NCBI RefSeq assembly: GCF_029892785.1 | Contig: NZ_JARXXA010000005.1 | Coordinates: 124,001-188,000, forward strand | Length of the DNA: 64,000 bases | Direction of reading: 5' to 3' | Source: Parabacteroides sp. PH5-46 | GTDB lineage: Bacteria > Bacteroidota > Bacteroidia > Bacteroidales > Tannerellaceae | Part shown: positions 1-8,873 of the stretch, piece after piece | How the letters are laid out: each line of letters opens with the position of its first letter | Position numbering within the stretch: position 1 is the first letter of the stretch | Notes under the pieces: model-generated | The model's input: only the letters and a program-made list of their open reading frames with translations | What the model was told of the DNA's origin: nothing | Databases searched by the model: none | Program-made: the position numbers and the translations under genes

Positions 1-348
1 CCAACCACTTTTCAACTCGTCTTTGTCAGCTGTCCAGCTCTGTGTCATAAAGTCCTTATCCCAACCGGTAGCTTGTGTATCCATCGTAGGATGGCAACCT
101 GTGAAAATATAAGGTTTGAATGGGTCTTCATTTAACTTGTTATCCTCAGACGGAAGCATAGAGTCGTAGCATCCGTTCAAGCTTCTGAGTGCATGTTCGT
201 CATTATCGTATCCTGAATTCAAATCCAAAATAGAATAATGGTCTACTGTCAGGAATTTGTCATTGTCACAAGAGGTAGTTCCTGCCAAGAGAACCGTACC
301 TGCCAACAAACTGTATAATATATTTTTGACTTTCATATTATTTTTCAT
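1..348 (-). CDS. SusD/RagB-family outer-membrane lipoprotein, N-terminal part (runs off the left edge)
   Basis: This is the start of a SusD-like glycan-binding lipoprotein that would sit on the cell surface and cap the SusC channel encoded just upstream. About 116 residues are visible. A short basic N-terminus is followed by a hydrophobic stretch and a lipobox ending TTSC, then an acidic region. The sequence after the Cys (DNDKFLTVDHYSILDLNSGY) is typical of SusD N-termini, and an SLNGCYDSM segment follows. The start at 348 lies 8 nt after the susC stop; a second in-frame ATG at 336 is equally possible. The tetratricopeptide-like body and C-terminus lie outside the window. The family call rests on the SusC neighbour and the N-terminal pattern. 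Confidence 0.87.
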   Translation of the reverse strand, partial: MKNNMKVKNILYSLLAGTVLLAGTTSCDNDKFLTVDHYSILDLNSGYDNDEHALRSLNGCYDSMLPSEDNKLNEDPFKPYIFTGCHPTMDTQATGWDKDFMTQSWTADKDELKSGW

Positions 349-356
349 TTAAATTG

Positions 357-3300
357 TTAGAATTGTACATTCAGACCGAATGAATAAGTACGGGGAGAAG
401 GATAACGACCTGTATCCAGACCTGTTACGAGTACACTACCCTGACCAACCTCGGGATCACCATATTTGTTATACGGAGAAATGGTTGCTAAATTAGCTAC
501 AGATAAGTAAAGACGTACATTCTCAATCAACAGTTTGCTTGCGATCGATTTCGGCAATGTATATCCTACCTGAATATTGCTAATTTTCAAGAAATTACCA
601 TTCTTTACCCACATATCAGAAGCACGCATATTGTAGTTGGCATCCAGTAAAGAAAGACGGGATAATGAACCATTGGTATTTTCCGGTGACCAAGCGTTTT
701 TGGCAGCCTCTCTCAAGATGTTAGGAGTAGGGTCGTCAGCTGTAAACATGTTAGACAAGCGCATAGCTGAATAAGAGAATATATCCTGTCCCAATACACC
801 GTAAGTGTAAAGAGAGAAATCCCAGTTCTTATAAGTCGCACCTAAATTCAAACCGAAGTTCAGATCAGGGAAACCATCTCCCAATACTTCCATATCGTTT
901 TCGTCGATGAAACCATTACCGTCCAAATCTTTGAACTTGTAGTCACCGGCTTGTGTCTTATCATTCTGATAGTAACCACTATTACTTCCATTGGTAGCAG
1001 CATTAGCAGCGTCTACTTCGGCTTGATTTTTGAACACACCTTCCACACGGTAGCCATAGAAAGAACCTACAGCAGCTCCTTCTTTGGATACAGAGTGATT
1101 ACCCCAGTGGTAACCGGCAGCTGCACCCACAGCTCCTGTGTTAGAACCATCGTCTGTTCCTTTACCGCTAGCATCGGAGTTGGTATAATAAACAGGTTCA
1201 CCCATCTTCTTGATTTTGTTCTTCAAGGTAGAACCGGTCAAAGTAGCATTAATGCTCCAGTCTTTGTTCAAACGTTTGTTATAGCTGATGCTCATTTCAA
1301 ACCCTTTGTTTTCAATCTCACCATAGTTTGTATAAACTTGTTGGTAACCGGTAGAAGGACGTACCTGGCGATAAAGCAATAAGTCTTTAGACTTACGGAT
1401 AAAGTAGTCAGCCGTAATATTCAGTTCGCCTTGCAGCAAGCCGAAGTCAAGACCGATATTGGTCTGTTCGTTGGTTTCCCATTTCAGGTTGCTATCTACC
1501 AGTCCTTGGTATGTACCACCGGTAGCAGAAGGAGTAGAGCCCAAGCCCATATTTCCATTTTGGCTATAGAAGTTGTACTTTATACCTGCTAGAGTTAATG
1601 CAGCTACAGACAAGTCTGTGGCACCACCTGAGTTACCGGTCTGTCCCCAACCAACACGCAGTTTCAGGTTAGAAAAGATGTCCTGATCTTGCATGAAAGC
1701 TTCTTCAGAAATACGCCATGCAGCAGCGGCTGAAGGGAAAGTACCCCAACGGTTGCCAGCACCGAAATTAGAAGAACCGTCACGACGTATAGTACCGGTA
1801 AGGATATAACGATCCATGAGGCTATAAGATGCACGGGCAAAATAAGAGATAGCGCGTGATTCAAGATTCAAGGCGCCATTTGCACTTAATGTACTGATAT
1901 CGGAAGTCAAAGAAACCTCTCTGATATTGTCACCAGGGAAGCTCTTAGCACCGGCATTTACCCACTGACCATAGTAGCGAGAAACTTCATTACCTGCCAT
2001 AAGAGTAACATTGTGCATGTCATTCTTCCAGTTATATGTAAAATAGTTGGAGATAGAGAGTGTCTGACCTTCGTTGTTGCTCAGGTTGAACGTATTGGTG
2101 TAATCCAGCTTGTTCAAAGTAACTTCCACCATCTCACCGTTTATACTATTGAAACGTCGGTTGTTGTCACTTCCTACAAAGTTCTGGTGTGAACCTGAAC
2201 TGTAATTATACGAAGCCAATGTTTTGAAACTCAGCCCTTCGAAGAAGGTTATATCTAAATAGGCACTAGCCAAAACACGGTTGTTACGATTACGTGAACG
2301 GTTGTTCATCTGGCTTGCATAGATATTATTGTATGCATCCAGAACCGCTTCGTTGGCATTTTTACCTAAAGCGGCACTACCGTATGTACCGTCAGGGTTC
2401 TCTACGTTGGGAGAAACATGTACTCCTTCAGCAGTAACATAGTCCAAAGTAGGAGAAAAAGTCTCCAAGTCACGGAAAGAAGACATGTTACCAAAGTTAC
2501 CTACCGTGTTGTTTGAACCGTGAGAGTCTGTGTGAACATAGCTCAGGTCACCACCAAACTCCAAATACTTGTTAACTTTAGTCTTCACATTAGCACGAGC
2601 TGTAATACGTTGATACTGTGAGTTAACAATCAAACCTTTATTATCCAAATAACCGGCAGAGAAGTTAAACTGGCTCTTGTCGTTACCTCCGGAAGTAGAA
2701 AGGTTATAGTTTTGACGCAAGGCTGGGTTGGTCATTTGATCCATCCAGTCGATAGTTTTACGTTTGCCATCGTATTTTGCATCCCAAATCTGGTTGTAAA
2801 GACCGGAAGCATCGTTGATGTGCGCCTGGCGAATGTTGGCTGCATATTGGTCTAGGCTACCTACATCCATACGGCTTGAAATCGTTTGAATACCGAAATC
2901 GGCAGTCAGGTTCACTGTAGAACGGCCTTTGATCCCGTGCTTAGTGGTAATCATGATTACCCCGTTAGCACCTGCAGAACCGTAGATAGCAGTAGCAGAA
3001 GCATCCTTCAGGATCTCCATGCTTTCGATATCCGATGGGTTCAGGTGGTTAACATTGGTACCTACCTGCACACCGTCTACTACGTAAAGAGGATCGGCAG
3101 TACCGTTGATGGTGGCAACACCACGAATACGGATAGCTGCCTTGGCTTCCGGAGAACCGTCTTGTGAGGTTACCATCACCCCTGCAGCAGCACCTTGCAA
3201 ACCTTGTGCAATGTTTATAGGAGTCTTACGCATCATGGCTTCACGATCGACAGATGCTACAGAACCAGAGATATCACTCTTTTTCATCGCACCATAACCT

Positions 3301-3632
3301 ACTACCACAACTTCATCCAACGCCTGTGTGTCATCATTCAATATAACGTTGATTGTTGATTTACCAGCTACAGGTATAGTTTGAGTAATATAGCCGATAA
3401 AAGAAAACGATAACGTAGCATTAGAAGGGACATTAATCTGATAATTACCGTCAATGTCCGTAATAATACCGTTTGTCGTTCCTACTTGCAGAACGTTTAC
3501 ACCCGGTATACCATCACCGAAGGAATCCTTGACGGTTCCTTTTACTGTCACATTTTGGGCACATACCCAAACAGGTATCATCAACAATAGTGACAATAGC
3601 CCGATACTTTTCTTTAGATTAGTGATTTTCAT
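357..3632 (-). CDS. SusC/RagA-family TonB-dependent outer-membrane transporter
   Basis: A 1091-residue outer-membrane importer for oligosaccharides. A signal peptide ends near VWVCAQ (residues 21-26). A carboxypeptidase-regulatory-like domain covers about 27-105, and a TonB-box-like DEVVVVGYG lies at 106-114. The plug domain (about 120-240) carries the usual PLYVVDGVQVG and SIEILKDASATAIYGS-like signatures, and the rest is a beta barrel ending in SFGLNVQF. Length is normal for the family. It is followed by susD within 8 nt, so the two form one transcript. The promoter and a repeated operator-like motif lie upstream in the 556-nt divergent region. Given the neighbours (CE15, CE1, GH43, GH8) the substrate is inferred to be a decorated xylan oligosaccharide. 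Confidence 0.97.
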   Translation of the reverse strand: MKITNLKKSIGLLSLLLMIPVWVCAQNVTVKGTVKDSFGDGIPGVNVLQVGTTNGIITDIDGNYQINVPSNATLSFSFIGYITQTIPVAGKSTINVILNDDTQALDEVVVVGYGAMKKSDISGSVASVDREAMMRKTPINIAQGLQGAAAGVMVTSQDGSPEAKAAIRIRGVATINGTADPLYVVDGVQVGTNVNHLNPSDIESMEILKDASATAIYGSAGANGVIMITTKHGIKGRSTVNLTADFGIQTISSRMDVGSLDQYAANIRQAHINDASGLYNQIWDAKYDGKRKTIDWMDQMTNPALRQNYNLSTSGGNDKSQFNFSAGYLDNKGLIVNSQYQRITARANVKTKVNKYLEFGGDLSYVHTDSHGSNNTVGNFGNMSSFRDLETFSPTLDYVTAEGVHVSPNVENPDGTYGSAALGKNANEAVLDAYNNIYASQMNNRSRNRNNRVLASAYLDITFFEGLSFKTLASYNYSSGSHQNFVGSDNNRRFNSINGEMVEVTLNKLDYTNTFNLSNNEGQTLSISNYFTYNWKNDMHNVTLMAGNEVSRYYGQWVNAGAKSFPGDNIREVSLTSDISTLSANGALNLESRAISYFARASYSLMDRYILTGTIRRDGSSNFGAGNRWGTFPSAAAAWRISEEAFMQDQDIFSNLKLRVGWGQTGNSGGATDLSVAALTLAGIKYNFYSQNGNMGLGSTPSATGGTYQGLVDSNLKWETNEQTNIGLDFGLLQGELNITADYFIRKSKDLLLYRQVRPSTGYQQVYTNYGEIENKGFEMSISYNKRLNKDWSINATLTGSTLKNKIKKMGEPVYYTNSDASGKGTDDGSNTGAVGAAAGYHWGNHSVSKEGAAVGSFYGYRVEGVFKNQAEVDAANAATNGSNSGYYQNDKTQAGDYKFKDLDGNGFIDENDMEVLGDGFPDLNFGLNLGATYKNWDFSLYTYGVLGQDIFSYSAMRLSNMFTADDPTPNILREAAKNAWSPENTNGSLSRLSLLDANYNMRASDMWVKNGNFLKISNIQVGYTLPKSIASKLLIENVRLYLSVANLATISPYNKYGDPEVGQGSVLVTGLDTGRYPSPRTYSFGLNVQF

Positions 3633-3801
3633 ATAAAAATATTAATAGGTAATATAAAAATGAATTCTACTTTCAAAGACGTAAATACTATGTCTTACAT
3701 CTTTATAGGGGAAAAGGATACAATTTTTTATGTTTTCATTGCTGTATTTGATTTTTGGGGTTAAATAATTTATTCAGTTATTTATCTACTTTTAATGAAT
3801 A

Positions 3802-3834
3802 CAAAACTACTGTTTAAATGTTAATTGTTGCAAA
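3802..3834 (-). promoter_or_regulatory. Promoter of the first susC (Bacteroidetes-type -33/-7)
   Basis: On the minus strand TTTG (3834-3831) is followed after 21 nt by TAGTTTTG (3809-3802), matching the Bacteroidetes consensus TTTG-N19-21-TAnnTTTG. Transcription would start near 3795, leaving a leader of about 160 nt before the susC start at 3632. Confidence 0.65.
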
Positions 3835-3859
3835 AATATGATACATTTTGTTTTGCAAA

Positions 3860-3974
3860 CGTTACATCATTGCTTACAAATGTTACAAAAACTATCACGC
3901 ACGTTACATAATAACCGCAACACCATGTGTTATACGCTGTTAGATAATACCAAATGATGTTATAGAATGTTACA
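3860..3974. promoter_or_regulatory. Phased array of TGTTACA-like motifs upstream of susC
   Basis: Seven close copies of the 7-mer (T/C)GTTA(C/T/G)A lie on the plus strand at 3860, 3881, 3902, 3928, 3938, 3958 and 3968. Spacings within the two groups are 21 and 21, then 10, 20 and 10 nt, so within each group the motifs face the same side of the helix. The array sits immediately upstream of the -33 element of susC. It is probably the binding site of an activator. Related motifs occur before the xylan operon at 8719-8787. Confidence 0.5.
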
Positions 3975-4051
3975 ACAGCCCCCTGAATAAAAGACATCTG
4001 ATAAGCAGGACGTTGAAAAGTTTCACTTATTTTTACCTAGTGAAACTAAAA

Positions 4052-4135
4052 GTTTCACCTAGGTGAGACTTTTTTCTCACCCGCATGAGAATTTTTTCTC
4101 ATCGGCATGAGAATCTTTTCTCAACCGGATGAAAT
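4052..4135. repeat. Family A three-hairpin intergenic element, copy 1
   Basis: Outer arms GTTTCACC (4052-4059) and GATGAAAT (4128-4135) enclose three 20-nt palindromic units starting at 4062, 4084 and 4106, an exact 22-nt period with 2-nt linkers CG and GG. Each unit is a 6-7 bp stem of the type TGAGA/TCTCA around a T-rich loop. Two more hairpins of related sequence precede it (4014-4025 and 4035-4064). It lies between the divergent susC and CE15 genes. The same layout recurs at 36821-36904. Confidence 0.8.
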
Positions 4136-4188
4136 TTTCTCATTTTGGGTGAATTCTTAATCTTTGTTCCAGATAATTACAATGAGAT

Positions 4189-5409
4189 ATGAAACAAACA
4201 ACAAGGCTATGGATGGGAATATATATTTTGCTTCTTTGTCTGACTGCATGCGGACAGAAGCAAATCCCTTTGGTTTACAATCATGAGAATACAGCCAATA
4301 GCTATTCGCGGCTGGACATGCTTCCGATGGATGAATTGCCCGAAATATATACACTGCCCGATCCTTTTGCATGGGCAGATGGTAGTGGCAAGTCTACAAG
4401 CTTTAAGGATTGGGAACGGCATCGTTCTGAGATTATTCAACAGTTGCAGCATTATGAGTTAGGAATAAAGCCTGTAGTATCGAAAGACAGTATAGAAGCT
4501 GTTCTGACAGATGATACATTACGGGTTACAGTGCATGAAAAGGGAGAAAGCCTGGTGTTGGTTGCACCGATCAAATATCCTGAAGGCGATGGGCCATTTC
4601 CTGCTGTTATCGGAATAGGGTTTCCTACAGGCTCTCTTCCTACTGAGTTGTTTGATACAAGGGGGATCGCACAAATTGCATTTGATTTTAGCCAGGTTAT
4701 GTCGCATACGCAGACGCGTGGCAGCGAACCGATCAATCGTTTATATCCCGAACATACAGCCATAGGTGCCTATAGTGCCTGGCCATGGGGAGTAAGCCGT
4801 TTGATTGATGGATTGGAGATTATCGGCAAGAAATCGAATATTGATCTTTCCCACCTGGCAATAACCGGATGTTCGTTTGCCGGAAAAATGGCTTTATATG
4901 CAGGCGCTTTTGATGAGCGTATTGCACTGACCATTGCTCAGGAACCGGGCGGTGGCGGAGTGGATGCCTGGAGGGTTTCTGAAACGCTGGGGCATGTGGA
5001 GACTTTAGGCAATACCAGCCGTGCCTGGTTTCTGGAGAGTATGTTTCAGTTTGCCGGAGAGAACGTGAGTCGCCTGCCTGTCGATCATCATGAGCTGGCG
5101 GCATTGGTTGCTCCCCGTGCGTTGCTAGTGTTGGGAAATACAGACTATGAATGGTTGGCAGAGGAGTCTAATTACGTTTCCTGTCAGGCTGCCAGAATGG
5201 TGTGGAAAGTATTTGGCATAGAGGATCGTATGGGGTTTTCTATTCAGGGCGGGCATCAGCATTGCGCACTTCCTGAGAGCCAATATCCGGAAGTAGAGGC
5301 TTTTATAGACAAGTTCTTATTAGGTAAGCAAGAGGTCAACACCTCTGTTACGAAAGCAGAAATATTCAGGGATGTGGATTACCTGAAGTGGATGCCTTGG
5401 GCTGAATAA
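4189..5409 (+). CDS. CE15-like glucuronoyl methylesterase, lipoprotein
   Basis: A 406-residue alpha/beta hydrolase that I assign to carbohydrate esterase family 15, which cleaves esters between 4-O-methyl-glucuronic acid on xylan and lignin alcohols. The family signature GCSxxG(K) is present as GCSFAGK, with nucleophile S229. A conserved acidic residue lies in QEPGGGG (E252), and the histidine lies in GGHQHCALP (H356 or H358; the position before Cys is the usual one). The N-terminus has a lipobox LTAC with C21, so the enzyme is probably anchored in a membrane. It stands alone on the plus strand, divergent from susC and 5 nt short of the convergent next gene. The family member count and activity were not checked; the GCS motif makes this a good call. 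Confidence 0.85.
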   Translation: MKQTTRLWMGIYILLLCLTACGQKQIPLVYNHENTANSYSRLDMLPMDELPEIYTLPDPFAWADGSGKSTSFKDWERHRSEIIQQLQHYELGIKPVVSKDSIEAVLTDDTLRVTVHEKGESLVLVAPIKYPEGDGPFPAVIGIGFPTGSLPTELFDTRGIAQIAFDFSQVMSHTQTRGSEPINRLYPEHTAIGAYSAWPWGVSRLIDGLEIIGKKSNIDLSHLAITGCSFAGKMALYAGAFDERIALTIAQEPGGGGVDAWRVSETLGHVETLGNTSRAWFLESMFQFAGENVSRLPVDHHELAALVAPRALLVLGNTDYEWLAEESNYVSCQAARMVWKVFGIEDRMGFSIQGGHQHCALPESQYPEVEAFIDKFLLGKQEVNTSVTKAEIFRDVDYLKWMPWAE

Positions 5410-5414
5410 CAGCT

Positions 5415-6884
5415 TTATTGAGGGGAGTAAGTGATGTCTGTTCCCCTCTCCTCTTTTGCTATCCGGCTAATCTCGTAGGCACTTGCGTTTACTTTTCCTG
5501 AGATAAACTCAGGGATGTTGTACGATTTCATCAGAAAATCATAATAATCTGTCTTCTTTTGCAGCAACAGGAAAGGCTTGTGTGCTTTTCCTGCTTCATC
5601 TACATAGGCTATGAAGGGGCGGGTATATAATCCGTCTATCCGGCGGCTGCTGAACACTACCCAACGGCTGTTACTGCTCCATGAATGGTAACTATCTACA
5701 TCATCACTATTTAATACGGATAAGGGCTGCGTCTCGCTTGTTTGCAGGTTGGTTAGGTATAAGTCCGCATCTTTATGCCAGATAGAGAAATTGCCATAGG
5801 CGGAAAGGGTGAACATGAGGAATTTGCCGTCAGGTGATACGCGGGGGAAAGATACGCTTTTCCCCTCCTGGCAGGCATTGTACAAGGTATCTACCCGGTT
5901 ACCGAACGAACGGGTGCTTGCGTCATAATTGATGGCGCAGAGGCTATATCGTACCTGGTCGTATTGGGCGGGTATATCCACACTGTCTGCCGAACAGAAA
6001 TAGAGTGTTTTCCCGTCGGGAGAGAAGGTGGGGAATGTTTCAAAGGCTGTTGCCGAGGATAAAAGGGGGGAACTGACAATCTGTTCCCGCTTTACGTCAT
6101 AGACCACTACATCCGACTTATAGTCCATGACCTCCACTCTGTTTCTGTCTGTAGTATGAAACATCTGCTTGGTATCGTTTACCGAGAAGGCCACAAAGTC
6201 GCCGGAAGGATGCCATGAGGGGTAAACTAATGCAGAGATGGTTTGTGGTGTTTTGGTATTCAGTTTCTGTATCTGTCCCTCTTGTATCAGATAGGTTCCT
6301 CCGTAATCGGAACGAAGATGGAACAGCATTTTATCCGGGTTTTGCTGACAGAAGGAATGACAATTCATACAACCATATCCCGTCATTTTATTGGTGATAA
6401 TAGCTGTTTCTTCGTAGTTCTCCAGACAGCGTTGGTAGATACCCATTTCGTTCCAGGTTTCATATCCCGGTTCTATTAAGCGGTAGGCAATATAAGGATC
6501 TATTTTCTCTTCGGCAATGTAGAGATGGAAGGGGACATATTCTTCCCATTTCCCTCCCCTCCTGGCTTGTAGACAGACACTGATAGGTGACGAAGTGCTT
6601 ACAAGTTTCTTCCATTGAGACGGGGAAATGCTTATCTGTCCATTTCGGGCTTTAATGAGGATTTCCTCATTGCCGGCCTTGCATATCGCGCGCAGCTCGG
6701 AAACCTGGCAGCTATCCGGCATACTGAAGCTGGGCGGAGCGATATTTGGAGGGAGCGTAACTTCTGTATAGTCGGGCCATATAGGAGGTAGCTGCCCTAT
6801 GTGACGCTCAATCTGTACATCTTTTGAGCATCCTACCCATAATAGACAGCTGATTAGAAGCGATATATATCTTAAGATTCTCAT
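5415..6884 (-). CDS. PD40/TolB-like beta-propeller lipoprotein with a CxxCH motif
   Basis: An exported protein of about 489 residues. I place the start at 6884 (MRILRYISLL), where a normal lipoprotein signal follows (candidate lipid-bearing C19 in LLWVGC). The longer frame to 6926 would overlap the upstream gene and precede the signal with a charged segment. A CMNCH motif at 172-176 fits covalent haem c attachment. WD/PD40-like propeller blades follow, with repeats of the type YPSWHPSGDFVAFS, FPTFSPDGKTLYF and FPRVSPDGKFLMF. Function is unknown. It is encoded 15 nt after a polytopic membrane protein, so the pair likely works together. No haem-lyase or electron-transfer gene is nearby, so haem binding is a guess from the motif. 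Confidence 0.8.
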   Translation of the reverse strand: MRILRYISLLISCLLWVGCSKDVQIERHIGQLPPIWPDYTEVTLPPNIAPPSFSMPDSCQVSELRAICKAGNEEILIKARNGQISISPSQWKKLVSTSSPISVCLQARRGGKWEEYVPFHLYIAEEKIDPYIAYRLIEPGYETWNEMGIYQRCLENYEETAIITNKMTGYGCMNCHSFCQQNPDKMLFHLRSDYGGTYLIQEGQIQKLNTKTPQTISALVYPSWHPSGDFVAFSVNDTKQMFHTTDRNRVEVMDYKSDVVVYDVKREQIVSSPLLSSATAFETFPTFSPDGKTLYFCSADSVDIPAQYDQVRYSLCAINYDASTRSFGNRVDTLYNACQEGKSVSFPRVSPDGKFLMFTLSAYGNFSIWHKDADLYLTNLQTSETQPLSVLNSDDVDSYHSWSSNSRWVVFSSRRIDGLYTRPFIAYVDEAGKAHKPFLLLQKKTDYYDFLMKSYNIPEFISGKVNASAYEISRIAKEERGTDITYSPQ

Positions 6885-6898
6885 TTTAGTTTCTGCTT

Positions 6899-8632
6899 TT
6901 ATTTTCTGTATTTCAGGAAATGCCATAGGTTGCGGGTGTTTTTGGATGGCTCTTGCTTAAAGGCCTCGAAGCGCTGTACGGCAGATGCTTGTATGTTGTA
7001 TTGCTTTATGACTTCCTGGTCTCCATCGGCAAAGACAAGTACCCCTTCCTGAAAACAGACAGGCAATACAGCGGGTAATGCAGCTGTATCATAGAAGGTT
7101 TCGAGAGTTGCCTTAAAACGTGGAATGTCTTTAGACAGCAAATACAATGAACCCAGGTATTGGATAGTAGCCTTGTGTTCAGGATTTTGAAGAACGATCT
7201 GTTTCAAATCATCATCCAGTCCTTTGATGCCCGAGAAGCGGTTATCAGGGAAGAGGCATCTTCGTTTGGCTCCTAAGACAGGATCGGCCTCTACAGCCGG
7301 ATCATTCCACAGGAAAGGCTTGTGAGATGCCGCCCAATCTTTGTAGAAAAGACTCTCTTCAAGTATGTTAAGATACTTCTGCGCTGTTCCATACTGACCG
7401 TAAATGAGGTTGGTTTGAACCAGGCGCTGAAGCATACGCGGAGAGAAGTTGTTCATGGCTTCATTGGCCTCAAAGGCGTACCGCTGGGAAAAAGCGATGT
7501 GCCCCATCGAAAAGTATATATCACTGAGTAATGCAGAGATATAGGGCGTCTTGTTTGCTACCACATAAATGGTTTGTATATCTATGCAAGGCTGTTCAAA
7601 CAGTTGATCTGCCAGCCTTCCTTTTTCGGCCAGTGCAAGGTTCAGATTGTTCTGAAAGAGCAGGTTATTCATAGGTAGTTGCTTGCATTTCCCGATGATA
7701 TTTTCCCATTGACTGAGCCTTGCGTAATAGCTTAGTTCCTTGAAGCTTTCATTGTTTGCGTCTATATACCAGGATGCACCGATGAACGTGAATGCAATTG
7801 CACCTATAAGCAAGATTGCACAACAGCTTCTTTCTATCCATTCCTTCTTGATACGAAGCAACTTATATATCCCACCGATTGTAAAAACAGACAGTATCAG
7901 CCCCCAGGGTAAGTAAATGATGGATCCTGCCTGTAGCCTTAATGTAAAATAGCCATCAGGCAACAGAAGGTGTTTCCATTCACCGGAAAGTCCCAGCAAC
8001 AAGCAAACCCAGGCAGCCAAACACACCATGAGTGGAAGCGAAATAAACCAAAGTGCCTGCCGTTTAAGACTGAACAACTCTATAATCAACAAGAGGCAAC
8101 TATACAAAAAGGCAATCGGCCCGGCTACAACAAATAACAAAAAAGCACTTATCAGAGAATAAGTAAGTCGGGCAATAAGCTTATGCCATAAAAAATACAA
8201 GCGAAGACAAACCAGCATCAGCCAAAAGGCAATGGTTCCGGCATATAGATAATTGGTATTGTAGTGCAGAAACATCAATGCAGCAATAGGGAAAAGAGCT
8301 AAAGGGAAGATGAATCGACTACCTGTCCAACAGTATAGAATATCGGTAATCAGCAAAGCGATCCATGTAAGGAGCAAGGCTGTTATCAATATGCCGGTTA
8401 TGGGATAAATAAAGAACTGAGTCAGAAAGCTGGAAGCAAGCTGTACACACCCACCGGGTTGTGCCAGGACATTGCTGATGTAGTTGGCATCATAAATGAA
8501 AGTATTCCATTGTTCCAGATAGCAAAAGTTGTAATAGCCCATTGTGTAGAGCAAAAAAGCAAGTAAGGCGAATAAGATGCTTCCCCCAATGGCGTATAAG
8601 GCTTTGCTATTATGGAATATCGTCTTGCTCAT
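6899..8632 (-). CDS. Polytopic membrane protein with C-terminal TPR-like region (DUF6057-type)
   Basis: A 577-residue protein. The N-terminal half (to about residue 300) has roughly eight hydrophobic segments. The C-terminal half (about 300-577) is soluble and helical, with tetratricopeptide-like spacing such as LAEKGRLADQLF and YGQYGTAQKYLNILEESLF. I believe this is the Bacteroidetes family called DUF6057, but this is from memory. It forms a two-gene transcript with the propeller lipoprotein downstream. Biochemical role is unknown. Its place between two carbohydrate-esterase transcripts could mean a role in handling the same polymer, or simple insertion. Confidence 0.75.
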   Translation of the reverse strand: MSKTIFHNSKALYAIGGSILFALLAFLLYTMGYYNFCYLEQWNTFIYDANYISNVLAQPGGCVQLASSFLTQFFIYPITGILITALLLTWIALLITDILYCWTGSRFIFPLALFPIAALMFLHYNTNYLYAGTIAFWLMLVCLRLYFLWHKLIARLTYSLISAFLLFVVAGPIAFLYSCLLLIIELFSLKRQALWFISLPLMVCLAAWVCLLLGLSGEWKHLLLPDGYFTLRLQAGSIIYLPWGLILSVFTIGGIYKLLRIKKEWIERSCCAILLIGAIAFTFIGASWYIDANNESFKELSYYARLSQWENIIGKCKQLPMNNLLFQNNLNLALAEKGRLADQLFEQPCIDIQTIYVVANKTPYISALLSDIYFSMGHIAFSQRYAFEANEAMNNFSPRMLQRLVQTNLIYGQYGTAQKYLNILEESLFYKDWAASHKPFLWNDPAVEADPVLGAKRRCLFPDNRFSGIKGLDDDLKQIVLQNPEHKATIQYLGSLYLLSKDIPRFKATLETFYDTAALPAVLPVCFQEGVLVFADGDQEVIKQYNIQASAVQRFEAFKQEPSKNTRNLWHFLKYRK

Positions 8633-8650
8633 GTTATATAGATTTACTTA

Positions 8651-8658
8651 CAAAAGTA
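8651..8658 (-). promoter_or_regulatory. -7 promoter element for the membrane protein/propeller pair
   Basis: TACTTTTG on the minus strand matches TAnnTTTG and lies 18 nt before the start at 8632. No convincing -33 element is seen. It is embedded in a small inverted repeat ATTTACTT/AAGTAAAT. Confidence 0.45.
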
Positions 8659-8718
8659 AATAGAATAAGCGATAACAGAAAATTACTGTCTCTGATTTAT
8701 TGAGCACTTGCAGCTGGA

Positions 8719-8787
8719 TGTAACATGGACGAAAGCTTTTGTAACACCGGATACACCCGGGTAATGATAACAACATTTTGTGTTACA
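8719..8787. promoter_or_regulatory. TGTAACA/TGTTACA motifs before the xylan-degradation operon
   Basis: TGTAACA occurs at 8719-8725 and 8740-8746 (21 nt apart), GATAACA at 8766-8772, and the reverse orientation TGTTACA at 8781-8787. TTTTGTAACAC and GTGTTACAAAA form an 11-bp inverted repeat. The same core is repeated upstream of the first susC, so one regulator may control both transcripts. Confidence 0.45.
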
Positions 8788-8818
8788 AAATTGTACCAAC
8801 CACAAGAAGTGAATCTTT

Positions 8819-8826
8819 TACATTTG
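8819..8826 (+). promoter_or_regulatory. -7 promoter element of the xylan-degradation operon
   Basis: TACATTTG matches TAnnTTTG; transcription would begin near 8833, about 40 nt before the first gene at 8874. A TTG at 8791-8793 is 25 nt upstream, slightly far for a -33 element. Confidence 0.55.
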
Positions 8827-8873
8827 TAATAGAGATGTCTATTGATTTTGTTAACTAATATAATATCAAAAAA

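Noticed and set aside
951-1382. Plus-strand frame of 143 codons opposite susC
   Set aside because: It lies within a gene with clear protein homology on the other strand and has no family features.
4052-4135. Invertible promoter or phase-variable switch
   Set aside because: The arms are short, the enclosed sequence is three hairpins and not a promoter, and no invertase gene is nearby.
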